Assembly: GCA_963971305.1 (NCBI GenBank)
Contig: OZ020303.1
Span: 42,272,106-42,336,105 of the forward strand
Source: Arcuatula senhousia
Lineage: Eukaryota > Mollusca > Bivalvia > Mytilida > Mytilidae
DNA: 64,000 nt
Direction: 5' to 3'
The first letter of the stretch is position 1, and the number at the start of each line of letters is the position of its first letter. The notes beneath the pieces are model-generated. The model was not told where the DNA came from. It worked only from the letters and a program-made list of their open reading frames with translations, and searched no databases. Below are positions 35,676 through 46,930 of the stretch, in pieces. Position numbers and translations under genes: made by a program.

Positions 35676-35813
35676 TATTCATTTCATCGCCAAAAGCTAG
35701 GGTAAATACCAATAAAACTGTCAAAATATGTGCTCGGGCGCTATTTTTTCCGCTCGGGCGCTAATTATCACCTCGGGCGCCCTCGGGCGCTGATTAGTAT
35801 GACCCCTCTACGG

Positions 35814-38800
35814 TATTTGTTTCCGCGAGAAATTTGCTAATGCTGATTTCGATTTTTTATGGTCCGGAAAGGGTTATTATTTTTACAGGGCCGGAGTGAA
35901 TGTTAAAATAATTTATAAGAAAAGAAATAATGCTTAAAATAATAATTAATTGCGCTTTTTACAAGAAAATAACATTCTTAAAATAATGAATACACATAAG
36001 CTGCTCGTTTCGTCTTGGTTATATGCACGTACGAAACTAACGTGTCTCGAAGCTAAATCGCCCCATACCATCTAGCCCCAAAATAAGCAAATGGAAATAT
36101 TGGAAAATAAACAAAACGTAGTCCCTTTTAGTTATGCTCGCATTTAGGCAATGCCTACTCCATATTATTTTCAAGTACATGTATGCTTTAAAAAAAAAAA
36201 ATGATCACAAGCAAATTATCATGACCACCTTTATACAGAATGTTTTCTTCCATATTCAAGTCTCATTAGCAATCTGTTAATAATCTCAAATCATGTTCAT
36301 TCAAGCTGTGAAATCTTGTCTCATGTGTCTTTTCCTTTTTAATAGAGGTGCTTTTGTTTTTCCATGTTTGCAAGGGAGCTGGGTGGTTAGGGCACTGGGC
36401 TTTAGAATGGGTCATGGTTAGGGCACTGGGTTTTAGAATGGGTCAAATTTATATCGCCTCTTGACAAGTGTTTGTTCCTCACAAGTGACATAGCTGGCGA
36501 TTGTGTGAGGAAATACATGGTGCTAATTTAATTATGGATATGAAAGCTTTCATAGTGCTTATGCTGCTGTTGCAACTGATAGACAATAAAATGTGAAATA
36601 CATTTTGTTGTAATTTGAAGTGTACAGACAACCTACATGTACTCAAACAACTAATTTAAAAATCCACAATGGAATGCAGCCATTTAACATACATGTACAT
36701 TATATGTGTATTTCCTGACGATGAATTATTACAGAAAAAATGTTACTAAGAACTGTATGTCCCTCGGTCAGATTTTAAAAAGTTTGAATAAAATGTACCT
36801 GTTGGTACAGGCAGTCAGGCAGATTTTATTAAGACTCTTAATTTGCTTACAAGTTATACTGTGTCTCAACTACCCTGGCAAAAATGTTTCGCTTGATGCG
36901 ATCTAAAAACAATATTGACGAGCAATATGGAATGTGACTTTTGCTTCTCAATGTACTAAAATTTGTTAAAATTATTTGTTTAGATAATATTGTTAATCTG
37001 TTTATAAAAAATTGTGCACTGATTCTCGATATAAGCTTGAATATAAGACACAGAAAAAGACCGGGTTTTGTGAGGTAAAAAATTATGTAAACAAACAAAA
37101 CCAGGTAATCACTTAAAACTAATTCCTTGTTTATGATGCTTATTGTACGATTTTTGGTGAGAGGTTTAATAATGTCATAATATTTTAGCTGTTTCCATAT
37201 ACATCCGTCATTTACTCGAAATTAGATGACCTTGAGCAACATGCAACATGAAACAAAACATATTTTCCAGGGTAGTTGAGACATCTATTTTTATTCAACC
37301 ACCAAAAAAAATTGGATGCTTTTTACCCATACCTGTTCAGTTACACACAATTTTTGAATAACTTCTGTAAATTTAGACTCCTAAATTTCGCATCCACTTC
37401 TGCCATTGTGACTGTGTGTATAATACATGTATTTAGATTATTCTGTCTGTCAGCTTTTGGCGTACGAGGGTTCGATTCCCTCCCTAGGCATTAGTATCAA
37501 TAATGTAATTGCTGGTGCAAAGTGGGTAGATTGCCTAGTGGCCCCACGCCATAATAAGCTTTTGACAGAAATAATGTAAATATTCACTACACTAAATAAT
37601 ATTCAAGTAACATGTATGTAGAGGTTACATGACTTTTAATTTTTATGCCCCATCTACGAAAGTAGGGGCATACATGTATAGTGTTAGGGTCTGTTCATCT
37701 GTCTGTCCAAAATCAGGTTTACCTACAAGTTGAAGATAGTTTACCATGAAGGAAGTTGGGTATCATGAAATTTTGTACACATACATCAGGATATGAATGA
37801 ACAAACAACACATCATAAAATTGTGCAAGTCTCATCAACTTCATAGTTGATCATTGTTGATAGATCACAGAATAAGTCGGTGTTACACTTAAGTTTATAG
37901 GTATACATGTACGTAGGTTGAGGTTAAATGTCTTTTGGACATATTCTTGTTTATACTACATGTACATTGACATTCAGTGTATAGTTTACTATGGCAAACC
38001 TTTTGGTAGGCTTGAGCTTATCTGATGAGTTCTTCATGCATATAGACAGAATGTGTTAAATTAATGAAGTTGTTTTCGGTAATCTTAATTTTTTAATAGC
38101 ATTATGTTCAGGCCATTTGGTTGCCCTGAATGCAAATTTTCAGTATTTCTGCTACATTTTTACATTGTATATCTACATGTATACTAATATCTGAAATTAT
38201 TTGGTTGCCTTGCTAAAGAATAAGGGCGGTCAACTTCTCCTTCTACACATACATGTATAATGTATTATATCATTTCCATCCAAATGCTGCTTATGAGAGG
38301 TTACTCATAAAAACAAGGTCTGTACATTACAACATAACAAAATTACTATTACCCATTTTGGTACAGAAGCTTAACACATCACATACAAGGTCTTTCATAG
38401 ATAATCTGAGATTATATCCCACTTAATGTTTATTAATTTAGAATAACTTCATGCCAGCATGTTATACAGTAAAATTTAATTGAGTATATTTACATAACAA
38501 TACATATTTGTATTTTTTTTTGTACATATATAAGCTAATGAAACAACTTATAAAAATGTAATTAATGTTGAACAACAACAATGCACATAACAGCAGCTTT
38601 CCATTTCTCCTTTTCTTCACTTGGATAGTTATAGCACATGAATATCCAGATGTATCAGTTCCTGGATAAAAAAAATAAAATATTTATTAAAAACAAAAAA
38701 TAATGTCAGTCAACGCAATCATCATGATCATGAAAATCTTAATTATAAGATACAGTATGAAAACTACATACATGTACATGTATAAAAAGCAGTCTCAAAA

Positions 38801-40490
38801 TTTAGGATTTAAGATTGTTTTGCCCAAATCATTCTAATATTTTTTAGCTTTTGTTCTATATTTATCCAATGGCAAGTGACAAGACAGACGACCAGGCCAG
38901 GGCTCAATTCACGGAGAAGCTTGAAAAGTTTTTTTTTGTTTTTCATTATCTTCTATTTTAATTAATACATTTTTTTTTCATTATCATTTCCCGGCCATTT
39001 TTAATGTGTTTTTTGTTGTTGTTATCATTTAATAGGTATATATTGAATTTTAATTGAATATTTTAAAAAATACTCTGATGTTACAGAGTTAGCTGGAACA
39101 CTGGATGCATGATTTAAAAAGTTAATTACATAAATATTTACTTACAAATGTATGTAAATGTACATGGTGGAAAAATATACAAAAATATACAGAAAGAATT
39201 AAAAATTGAACAATATAAAAATTTTCAATTACATTTGTACATCGAACATAAAAATTAAAATATTAGGCATACATACATCAAACATGTCAAATCTCTTTAA
39301 ATTGGTTGACCAGGATGCTCAAAATATATGTAGTACTGTCCTTTTATGCCATTAGGATTCTCTCTTCTTTAGATGGAACTCAGATTAAATACACAAAACT
39401 GAAAATGAAAATACATGTATTTATTTATTATTACATTTGTAAGTGAAACAAAATAAAATAAATGACTAATGTTTGTAATTCAATTAAAGTTTTACACACT
39501 GAAATTCTAACCAGAGCATCTCTCAAGTTTAAATGGTTCAGTTAGCATTGCTGGTTTTTTATTATATGTGAATAAATTTACCATTTGTTTGTGTTGCTAT
39601 GTAAATTTTTTATTGTCTGAGTGTCTTGCGTGTTACAATTTTGCTTTCTATTGTTTCAGACGACTGACATTTGAATGCCCCATTGGTATTTCTTTGTAAT
39701 ATGTATCTGACAAAAATGTATACAATGAATCCTATAAAATGTAGTTGTTCAATAAAACATTATTGAAGTGCATATATGGCTGTTATGATATTATACATGT
39801 ACATGTATTTAAAGTATAATAAAATCGGAGAATAACAAAACAGTCGGGCGATAAGGTGTTCATACTGGGAGTATAATATATAAAAGTATAAATTGGACAA
39901 AATAGTATAACATTTAGAGAAATTGAAGGTGAGATTGTACACTTTTGATAAATCTAAACATATCTGCTTCAAATCATGATAAGTATAAGTCAACTTGACT
40001 TATAGTTTAAAGAAAAATACATAGGATTTTCAACCGTTTTTCATTTAAAGCTTCCAAAATCTTTAAACGTAGTTTCAATCATGATCATAAACCCTAGGGT
40101 GATTACATTCTACCTCATCATGGCGTAACCAACTGTGGGTTTCATGGGTTCAGACAATGGGTTTCAGACTTCGGTATGCAAGCATGTACATGTACACACA
40201 TGTATTTTGTACAATCATCTTTTAAATCTTATGAATGTATATGTTTTGTATGCCTCTTCCAGCGCCCTTGGTTCGGTTTAATTAATGAACTTATGTGCAT
40301 GTAGGTTTGCATGTACAATATAACATATCAAGTTGTTCATGTTGGTGTGCTGATTTTTTAGGGTGGACAATTTCTTGCTGCACACATGTTATGATAAATA
40401 AAGACACAATGAATCTTCTACAATAAATGCATTACACTGTTAAACTGGAAACTTAACTGTGGCAAGACTGTAGCTTAACACTAATGATAA
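35814..40490. other. Long AT-rich non-coding stretch
   Basis: No exon recognised. Observed: a 31-bp near-duplicate (GGTTAGGGCACTGGG) at about 36,386-36,450; an isolated tRNA-type B box GGTTCGATTCC at 37,469-37,479; a repeat fragment starting GCCCCATCTACGAAAGTAGG at about 37,648; a retroelement-tail phrase (GAATGCCCCATTGGTA) near 39,673; and many ACATGTAC words. Confidence 0.4.
37648..37935 (+). repeat. Fragment of interspersed repeat with hairpin start
   Basis: Begins with the hairpin GCCCCATCTACGAAAGTAGGGGC and is followed by GGTCTGTTCATCTGTCTGTCC. The hairpin arm recurs inverted near 28,415-28,436 in the TRAPPC5 intron. The 3' border is uncertain. Confidence 0.5.
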
Positions 40491-40496
40491 GTCTGT

Positions 40497-41185
40497 TATG
40501 GCACGCCGTTCTCGTCAAAAGTATGATTCAAATATAAGTTATTTCACACATTCAAAATTCTGCAATACACACTCAAAATTTTGAAATACACGCTCAAAAT
40601 TAAAATTCACACTCAAACTTGTACAAACTACACACTCAAAAAAAAATAAGACACACTCAAAAATAATAAAAATTACACTCAAAATGTTGCTCTTAGTTAA
40701 CACTCAAATTTGACTGTGTTTGCACTCAAATCTGACTGTGTTTGCACTCAAAATTGTGCGCATTGTTTTCGCGCAGAGCACATGAATATTCATATCATCT
40801 GGGTGGTATAGGAGTTTAACAATAAAATCCTTTCCGAAAGCAGTTCAAAATTCGAGGAAACCATGATATATGAATATTTATGAGCTCTGCGCAAAAACAA
40901 TGCGCACAATTTTGAATGCAGACACAGTCAGATTTGAGTGCAAACACAGTCAAATTTGAGTGTTAACTAAGAGCAACATTTTGAGTGTAATTTTTATTAT
41001 TTTTGAGTGTGTTTTATTTTTTTTAGTGTGTAGTTTGTACAAGTTTGAGTGTGAATTTTAATTTTGAGTGTGTATTTCAAAATTTTGAGTGTGTATTTCA
41101 GAATTTTGAGTGTGTATTTCAGAATTTTGAATGTGTGAAATAACTTATATTTGAATCATACTTTTGACGAGAACGGCGTGCCATA
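40497..41185. mobile_element. 689-bp foldback (palindromic) element, copy 1
   Basis: Starts TATGGCACGCCGTTCTCGTC and ends with its inverse. The arms are about 300 bp each and pair almost throughout. The spacer is about 75 bp near 40,800-40,870. Arms are built of ACACTCAAA words. It is flanked by the direct repeat GTCTGT (40,491-40,496 and 41,186-41,191). It has no ORF. Length matches the copy at 42,629-43,317 exactly and no difference was noticed between them. Confidence 0.88.
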
Positions 41186-41191
41186 GTCTGT

Positions 41192-41690
41192 CCCTTTTTG
41201 GGATTCCTTCAATATATACTTCAAATTTCAATGTACAGTGTACATACATGTATATTTGTATGGAAGTTGTAGTTCTTTTCGGCTTTCCACTTAACTTCTT
41301 TGGGGCATAACATCAACAGTTTAACTACTGTATTTTGTAGTGAATGGTTGCGTTTGTTGCGGATATAAACAGACAAACTTACCTTTAAATTTGTTTATGA
41401 TACGTGTTTTGTATGAAACGCCGGTCACTGTCCCATTGTTTAGTGCGTTTACAGACTGATTCTTGCATATCAGTCACTCAATGTCGTATTTCCGTCTAAT
41501 TTTAGTACACTATTTCATTCTGGAATAGTTCGATCGCGTTTTAAAACGTTTGCCCTCCATATTTTCGGGATTGTTTTTCTCTCCGACAGTGAAAATATAC
41601 GGCGACCATTTTGTTTTGTTGACAAACTACCGAGCTTAGCCTCGATTTGAAATTTGACTCCGCCCACCGGAATATTTATTGAGAAAGGAC
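41192..41690. other. Spacer between foldback element and LINE
   Basis: Non-coding. The 18-bp CTACCGAGCTTAGCCTCG at 41,627-41,644 is the inverse of 30,987-31,004. No gene recognised. Confidence 0.4.
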
Positions 41691-41695
41691 TTATA

Positions 41696-43690
41696 AGTCA
41701 GGCAAAGAAAAAGCAAACATCCTCCACAGACCGCAATTCATAGATCTGAATATATAATGTAATTGTTGATATCAACAATTTACAATCTACAAGAATCCGC
41801 AAGCGAACAACAATAAACAACATATCAAAATTGATGTAAAAGAAATAGAAAAACTATTAGCACAAATCATCGGGACCAGACAACCGTATATACCTAACAG
41901 AATATTAAAGGAATGTGCAAATCACCTTGCACCATCACTCCAAATCATACTACAAACATCACTGGACACAGGAGAACTACCCAGAGATTGGAGAGAGGCA
42001 AACATATCAAGCACAATATTCAAGAATTAGGCGATAAACACCTGCCTGAAAACTACAGACATGCAGTCTCACTAACATCAGTCACATGCAAAATCCTGGA
42101 ACATATCATATGCAAGAACATACTGTGACCATCTAGAGAAAAACGACATCACTAACCAATCTAAACCATGGATTTAGATCCTGATATTCTTGCGAAACCC
42201 AGTCAATTACAACCTTGAACGATCTACTAAAAGAATATGACACTGAGACAAACAAGTGGACGTGGCCATATTGGACTTCTCAAAGGCATTCGACACAGTG
42301 CATCATAACAAACTGCTACACAAACTATATCAGTACGGTACAAGGAAATACTTACACATGGCTGGCAAACTTCTTCACCACAAGAACCATGCAAACCGTA
42401 GTTTAGGGAGAATACTCTGAAAAGACCACTCACGGTGGACTCAGGTGTACCACAAGGAACAGTTTTGGACCCTATCCTATTTCTATGCCCCCGGGCTCAG
42501 TCTCGTCAACTGTCAGACTCTTTGCTGATGAATGCCTCCTATACACAACGATCAACAATATGGAAGACCAAGACAAACTGCAAAAAGACCTATAAAACTT
42601 AGAAATATTGGCCGACAAATGGGGTCTGTATGGCACGCCGTTCTCGTCAAAAGTATGATTCAAATATAAGTTATTTCACACATTCAAAATTCTGCAATAC
42701 ACACTCAAAATTTTGAAATACACGCTCAAAATTAAAATTCACACTCAAACTTGTACAAACTACACACTCAAAAAAAAATAAGACACACTCAAAAATAATA
42801 AAAATTACACTCAAAATGTTGCTCTTAGTTAACACTCAAATTTGACTGTGTTTGCACTCAAATCTGACTGTGTTTGCACTCAAAATTGTGCGCATTGTTT
42901 TCGCGCAGAGCACATGAATATTCATATCATCTGGGTGGTATAGGAGTTTAACAATAAAATCCTTTCCGAAAGCAGTTCAAAATTCGAGGAAACCATGATA
43001 TATGAATATTTATGAGCTCTGCGCAAAAACAATGCGCACAATTTTGAATGCAGACACAGTCAGATTTGAGTGCAAACACAGTCAAATTTGAGTGTTAACT
43101 AAGAGCAACATTTTGAGTGTAATTTTTATTATTTTTGAGTGTGTTTTATTTTTTTTAGTGTGTAGTTTGTACAAGTTTGAGTGTGAATTTTAATTTTGAG
43201 TGTGTATTTCAAAATTTTGAGTGTGTATTTCAGAATTTTGAGTGTGTATTTCAGAATTTTGAATGTGTGAAATAACTTATATTTGAATCATACTTTTGAC
43301 GAGAACGGCGTGCCATAGGTCTGCGTTTCAACACACAGAAGTGTTATATTATGCCCATAATTAAACCAGGAAAGAACAAAAATCTACTGTAACAGTCTCG
43401 AGAAACATATCCTACAAGAAGTACATGACAACCCGTACCTCAGCCTTCAAATATCAAACGATCTAAAATGAAACATTCATTCAAAACGTGTGTAAAAAGC
43501 CAACGCCACACTCGGCTTTATCAGAAGGAACCTTAAATATGTCATAGAAAACTGTGGAAACACTAGTACGTTCTGTCATGGTATATGGAGCCACAATCTG
43601 AAACCCATACATGAAGGAGGACACAGACAAATTAGAACGGATACTGAACAGAGCCAACAGCTTTTGTGTTGGAGAATACATCAAAGCTTT
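41696..43690 (+). pseudogene. LINE reverse transcriptase, decayed (CR1/Jockey-like)
   Basis: Reading across several frameshifts, the plus strand shows in order: PNRILKECANHLAPSLQII, LPRDWREANIS, the KHLPENYRHAVSLTSVTCKI block, CILDFSKAFDTV-type motif near 42,270, VPQGTVLDPI near 42,450, the active-site box as LFADE at 42,518-42,532 (normally FADD, so the second Asp is changed), LADKWGL interrupted by a foldback element at 42,629, then RFNTQKCY and a KKANATLGFIRRNLK tail motif. Multiple stops make it inactive. The C-terminal end may be the WNHLPD segment at 45,565-45,931, separated by tandem repeats. Confidence 0.8.
42629..43317. mobile_element. 689-bp foldback element, copy 2, inside the LINE RT
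   Basis: Same length and, as read, same sequence as 40,497-41,185. Flanked by GGTCTG (42,623-42,628 and 43,318-43,323). Removing the element and one repeat restores an open reading of the LINE codons for K-W-G-L-R-F-N-T, which proves the borders and the 6-bp duplication. Confidence 0.9.
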
Positions 43691-45560
43691 AAATAATCCG
43701 TTTAGATTTCAAAATTGTCTAAACCCTAAGGTTCTTCCTACCCCAGACATAGGTTGATCATCTTAGTAATAATTTGGTTCCCCAGTTTGGTATTTTTGGG
43801 TTTGCTGTTCTATGCCCTTCATAATCATAATCATAATCATACAGTGTTTGACATTTTCAATATTTTTGGTAGAGCGCCTCTAATGAGCCTTGAATAGACG
43901 AAACGCGCGTCAGGCGTAGCAAAATTTATTGTCTGAAACTTTGTTGTCATTTTTATTTCGAACAACCGTGAAGGTTAGCACTGCTGGTGGAGTTTTAATT
44001 CCCCGAGGTTAGCCCGCTCCGGCACCAACACTTTTGTGTTGGAGAACACATCAAAGTTTCAAAATATCCGTTTAAATTTCAAAATTGTCTAAACCCTAAG
44101 GTTCTTCCTACCCCGGACATAGGTTGATAACTTAGTAATAATTTGGTTCCCCAGTTTGGTATTTTTGGTTTTACTGTTCTATGCCCTTCATAATCATATA
44201 GTGTTTGGCATTTTCAATATTTTTGGTAGAGCGCCTCTGGTGAGTTTTGAATAGACGAAACGCGCGTCAGGCGTAGCAAAATTTATTGTCTGAAACTGTG
44301 TTGTCATTTTTATTTCGAACAACCGTGAAGGTTAGCACTACTGGTGGAGTTTTTTGGTTTTACTGTTCTATGCTCTTCATATTAATCATATAGTGTTTGG
44401 CATTTTCAATATTTTTGGTAGAGCGCCTCTGATGAGTCTTGAATAGACGAAATGCACGTCAGGCGTAGCAAGATTTATTGTCTGGAACTTTGATGTCAAT
44501 TTTATTTCGAACAACCGTGAAGGTTAGCACTGCTGGTGGAGATTTAATTCCCCGAGGTTAGCCCGCTCCGACATCAACACTTTTGTGTTGGAGAACACAT
44601 CAAAGCTTTAAATTATCCGTTTAAATTTCAAAATTGTCTAAACCCTAAGGTTCTTCCTACCCCAGACATAGGTTGATCATCTTAGTAATAATTTGGTTCC
44701 CCAGTTTGGTATTTTTGGTTTTACTGTTCTATGCTCTTCATATTAATCATATAGTGTTTGGCATTTTCAATATTTTTGGTAGAGCGCCTCTGATGAGTCT
44801 TGAATAGACGAAACGCGCGTCAGGCGTAGCGAAATTTATTGTCTGGAACTTTGTTGTCATTTTTATTTCGAACAACCGTGAAGGTTAGCACTGCTAGTGG
44901 AGTTTTAATTCCCCAAGGTTAGCCCGCTCTGGTACCAATACTTTTGTGTTGGAGAACACATTTAAGCTTTAGATTATCGGTTTAAATTTCAAAATTGTCT
45001 AAACCCTAAGGTTCTTCCTACCCCAGACATAGGTTGATCATCTTAGTAATAATTTGGTTCCCCAGTTTGGTATTTTTGGTTTTACTGTTCTATGCTCTTC
45101 ATATTAATCATATAGTGTTTGGCATTTTCAATATTTTTGGTAGAGCGCCTCTGATGAGTCTTGAATAGACGAAACGCGCGTCAGGCGTAGCAAGATTTAT
45201 TGTCTGGAACTTTGTTGTCAATTTTATTTCGAACAACCGTGAAGGTTAGCACTGCTGGTGGAGATTTAATTCCACGAGGTTAGCCTGCTCCGACACCAAC
45301 ACTTTTGTGTTGGAGAACACATCAAAGCTTTAAATTATCCGTTTAAATTTCAAAGATGTATAAACCCTAAGGTTCTTCCTACCCCAGACATAGGTTGACC
45401 ATCTTAGTAATAATTTGGTTCCCCAGTTTGGTATTTTTGGTTTTACTGTTCTATGCTCTTCATAATCATATGGTGTTTGGCACTTTCAATATTTTTGGTA
45501 GAGCGCCTCTGATGAGTCTTGAATAGACGAAACGCGCGTCAGGCGTAGCGAAATTTGAAG
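43671..45560 (+). repeat. ~361-bp tandem repeat with hairpin CCAACACTTTTGTGTTGG
   Basis: Unit marks (CTTTTGTGTTGGAGAA) at 43671, 44031, 44580, 44941 and 45302. The second interval holds an extra partial unit. Each unit also has CCCTAAGGTTCTTCCTACCC, TTGGTAGAGCGCCTCT, GACGAAACGCGCGTCAGGCG and CGAACAACCGTGAAGGTTAG. The first unit grows out of LINE tail sequence. A single diverged unit recurs at the right end of each 7.6-kb unit (about 52,963 and 60,549). Confidence 0.85.
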
Positions 45561-45564
45561 AAGA

Positions 45565-45931
45565 ATGACGTCAAAGCCTTCGACTGATACAAGGTGGTTT
45601 GGGGGGGGGGTTGTGCCGGCAGGAATTCATTATCTTCCAAAAACAAAGGAGAACAATAAAACCAAAACAATACAGTGATCACGAAACAAAAAACATTATT
45701 CAGAAGAGAGTTTGCAGAAACACCATAACCATAGTTATACCGACAAGCAAAACGCCTCCATACCAACACTCATTCCTAGTTGAAACAACAATACACTGGA
45801 ACCACCTGCCAGATATTGCATGCAGATTCCGTAGAGGGCTTCAAGACCGCCCTACGAAATCATCGCAAATAAAACCGTGGCACCCACCATCCTGTTGTAT
45901 AAAAGCCAAACTTGGTTACTACGACGTATAA
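45565..45931 (+). pseudogene. LINE RT C-terminal tail fragment, unit 1
   Basis: Encodes KQRRTIKPKQYSDHETKNII and SFLVETTIHWNHLPD, the Trp-Asn-x-Leu-Pro segment common at the C-terminus of non-LTR reverse transcriptases. The upstream ATG at 45,565 is out of frame with the rest because the intervening G-run has 10 residues here. Probably the end of the LINE at 41,696-43,690 or of a relative. Confidence 0.6.
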
Positions 45932-46930
45932 GAAACAGAAACTTTATAAGAATATTGAGGAATATTAGTATCTGATGAAAAAATAAGGAAATTAGCAGGA
46001 TAAGCTGATCTATGGCTTCCCAGACCCTTGCCGCGAGACCAATTTAAACTGTGCTGTCAGCATGTGGTTTGTATAATTATTGTCAAATTACTGTTTGCCA
46101 TTTTTCTATTCATGCAAAATAGTTCCTGAAATGTGTTCACTTCAAAATCACCTGCAAACAGGGAGCATTTCCATGCCACATAATATTATGTGAAAAAAAA
46201 AATGAAACTTGTATTATAACTCTTACTGCACTTTATTATGGTCTTAAGAATAAAAGTATCAAAGCATATCGCACACAAAGTCTACTACATATAAGAGTTA
46301 GGATACGTACCTTGGCTTAACTGGAATATGAAGACTTCTGGTATGCCAAAAACGCTTGAACCTTACTATCTATCATTTTCTAAACTTAGTTATAGATTTT
46401 GATGCATGTCTTCAAGCGCAATCAAAAAGAAAACCCAATGGTTTGCGAAAAAAACCGAGTGTGCCATCGACTTACTTTCGAAATCGAAACAAAAAAACCG
46501 ATTTTCAACTGATGAGATTCAATCGATACCATATTTATAGTAAACTGACGGCCAAAAGAAAGAGCACACATTTGAATGCTCTCTAAAATAAGATTATTAG
46601 TGCAAAGTAAGAAAATAAGATGATGTAAACATTTTAGAATTTTTTTATCACCCGATACTGCAGAGAAAACAGGTTGATGTGACTTCATTTCTAAGCATCA
46701 GACATAGAAGATAATGAAACGTGGAATAAGTGTTCATGACACAGCCTACAATATAATCGACAATGGAAACCAGCCAGCAGCCTTCAATGTGACCAATGGT
46801 CGCTGCTCGCTGTTTTTCAATTGGCCCTGGATTAAAATAAAATACATGTGATTCAAGCCCAATCCTAGACCCTCTTCTTTACAAAAAAAGGCAATTAACA
46901 TAAATTCGACGAAATACTAACATAAGCTTT
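45932..46930. other. Unit interior, nothing recognised
   Basis: No exon, RNA gene or repeat shared with other parts of the window. The small overlapping ORFs at 46,356-46,688 lie on opposite strands and have no domain support. Confidence 0.4.

Larger units (their letters stand above)
34750..35805 (+). mobile_element. 1,056-bp TIR transposon with 8-bp target duplication
   Basis: Flanked by CTCTACGG at 34,742-34,749 and 35,806-35,813. Termini are inverted repeats of about 85 bp beginning (C/G)GGTCATACTAATCAGC and carrying three or four GCGCCCGAG repeats per arm. Inside lie a PHD-like fragment (34,934-35,142) and a second small ORF (35,499-35,675). No transposase is visible. An 8-bp duplication fits hAT, P or Merlin groups, but the terminus does not settle which. 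Confidence 0.8.

Noticed and set aside
36386..36450. A-box-like TGGTTAGGGCACTGG duplicated, possible SINE head
   Set aside because: No paired B box at a proper distance and no poly(A) or tail. Too weak to call.
37469..37479. tRNA gene suggested by a T-arm and B box
   Set aside because: The T-stem/loop and a 3' half-acceptor are present, but no matching 5' acceptor, D arm or anticodon arm was found. At most a SINE or tRNA remnant.
46356..46688. Overlapping plus and minus ORFs of 76 and 88 codons
   Set aside because: Mutual shadows in AT-rich DNA, no domain, and conserved only through the unit duplication.
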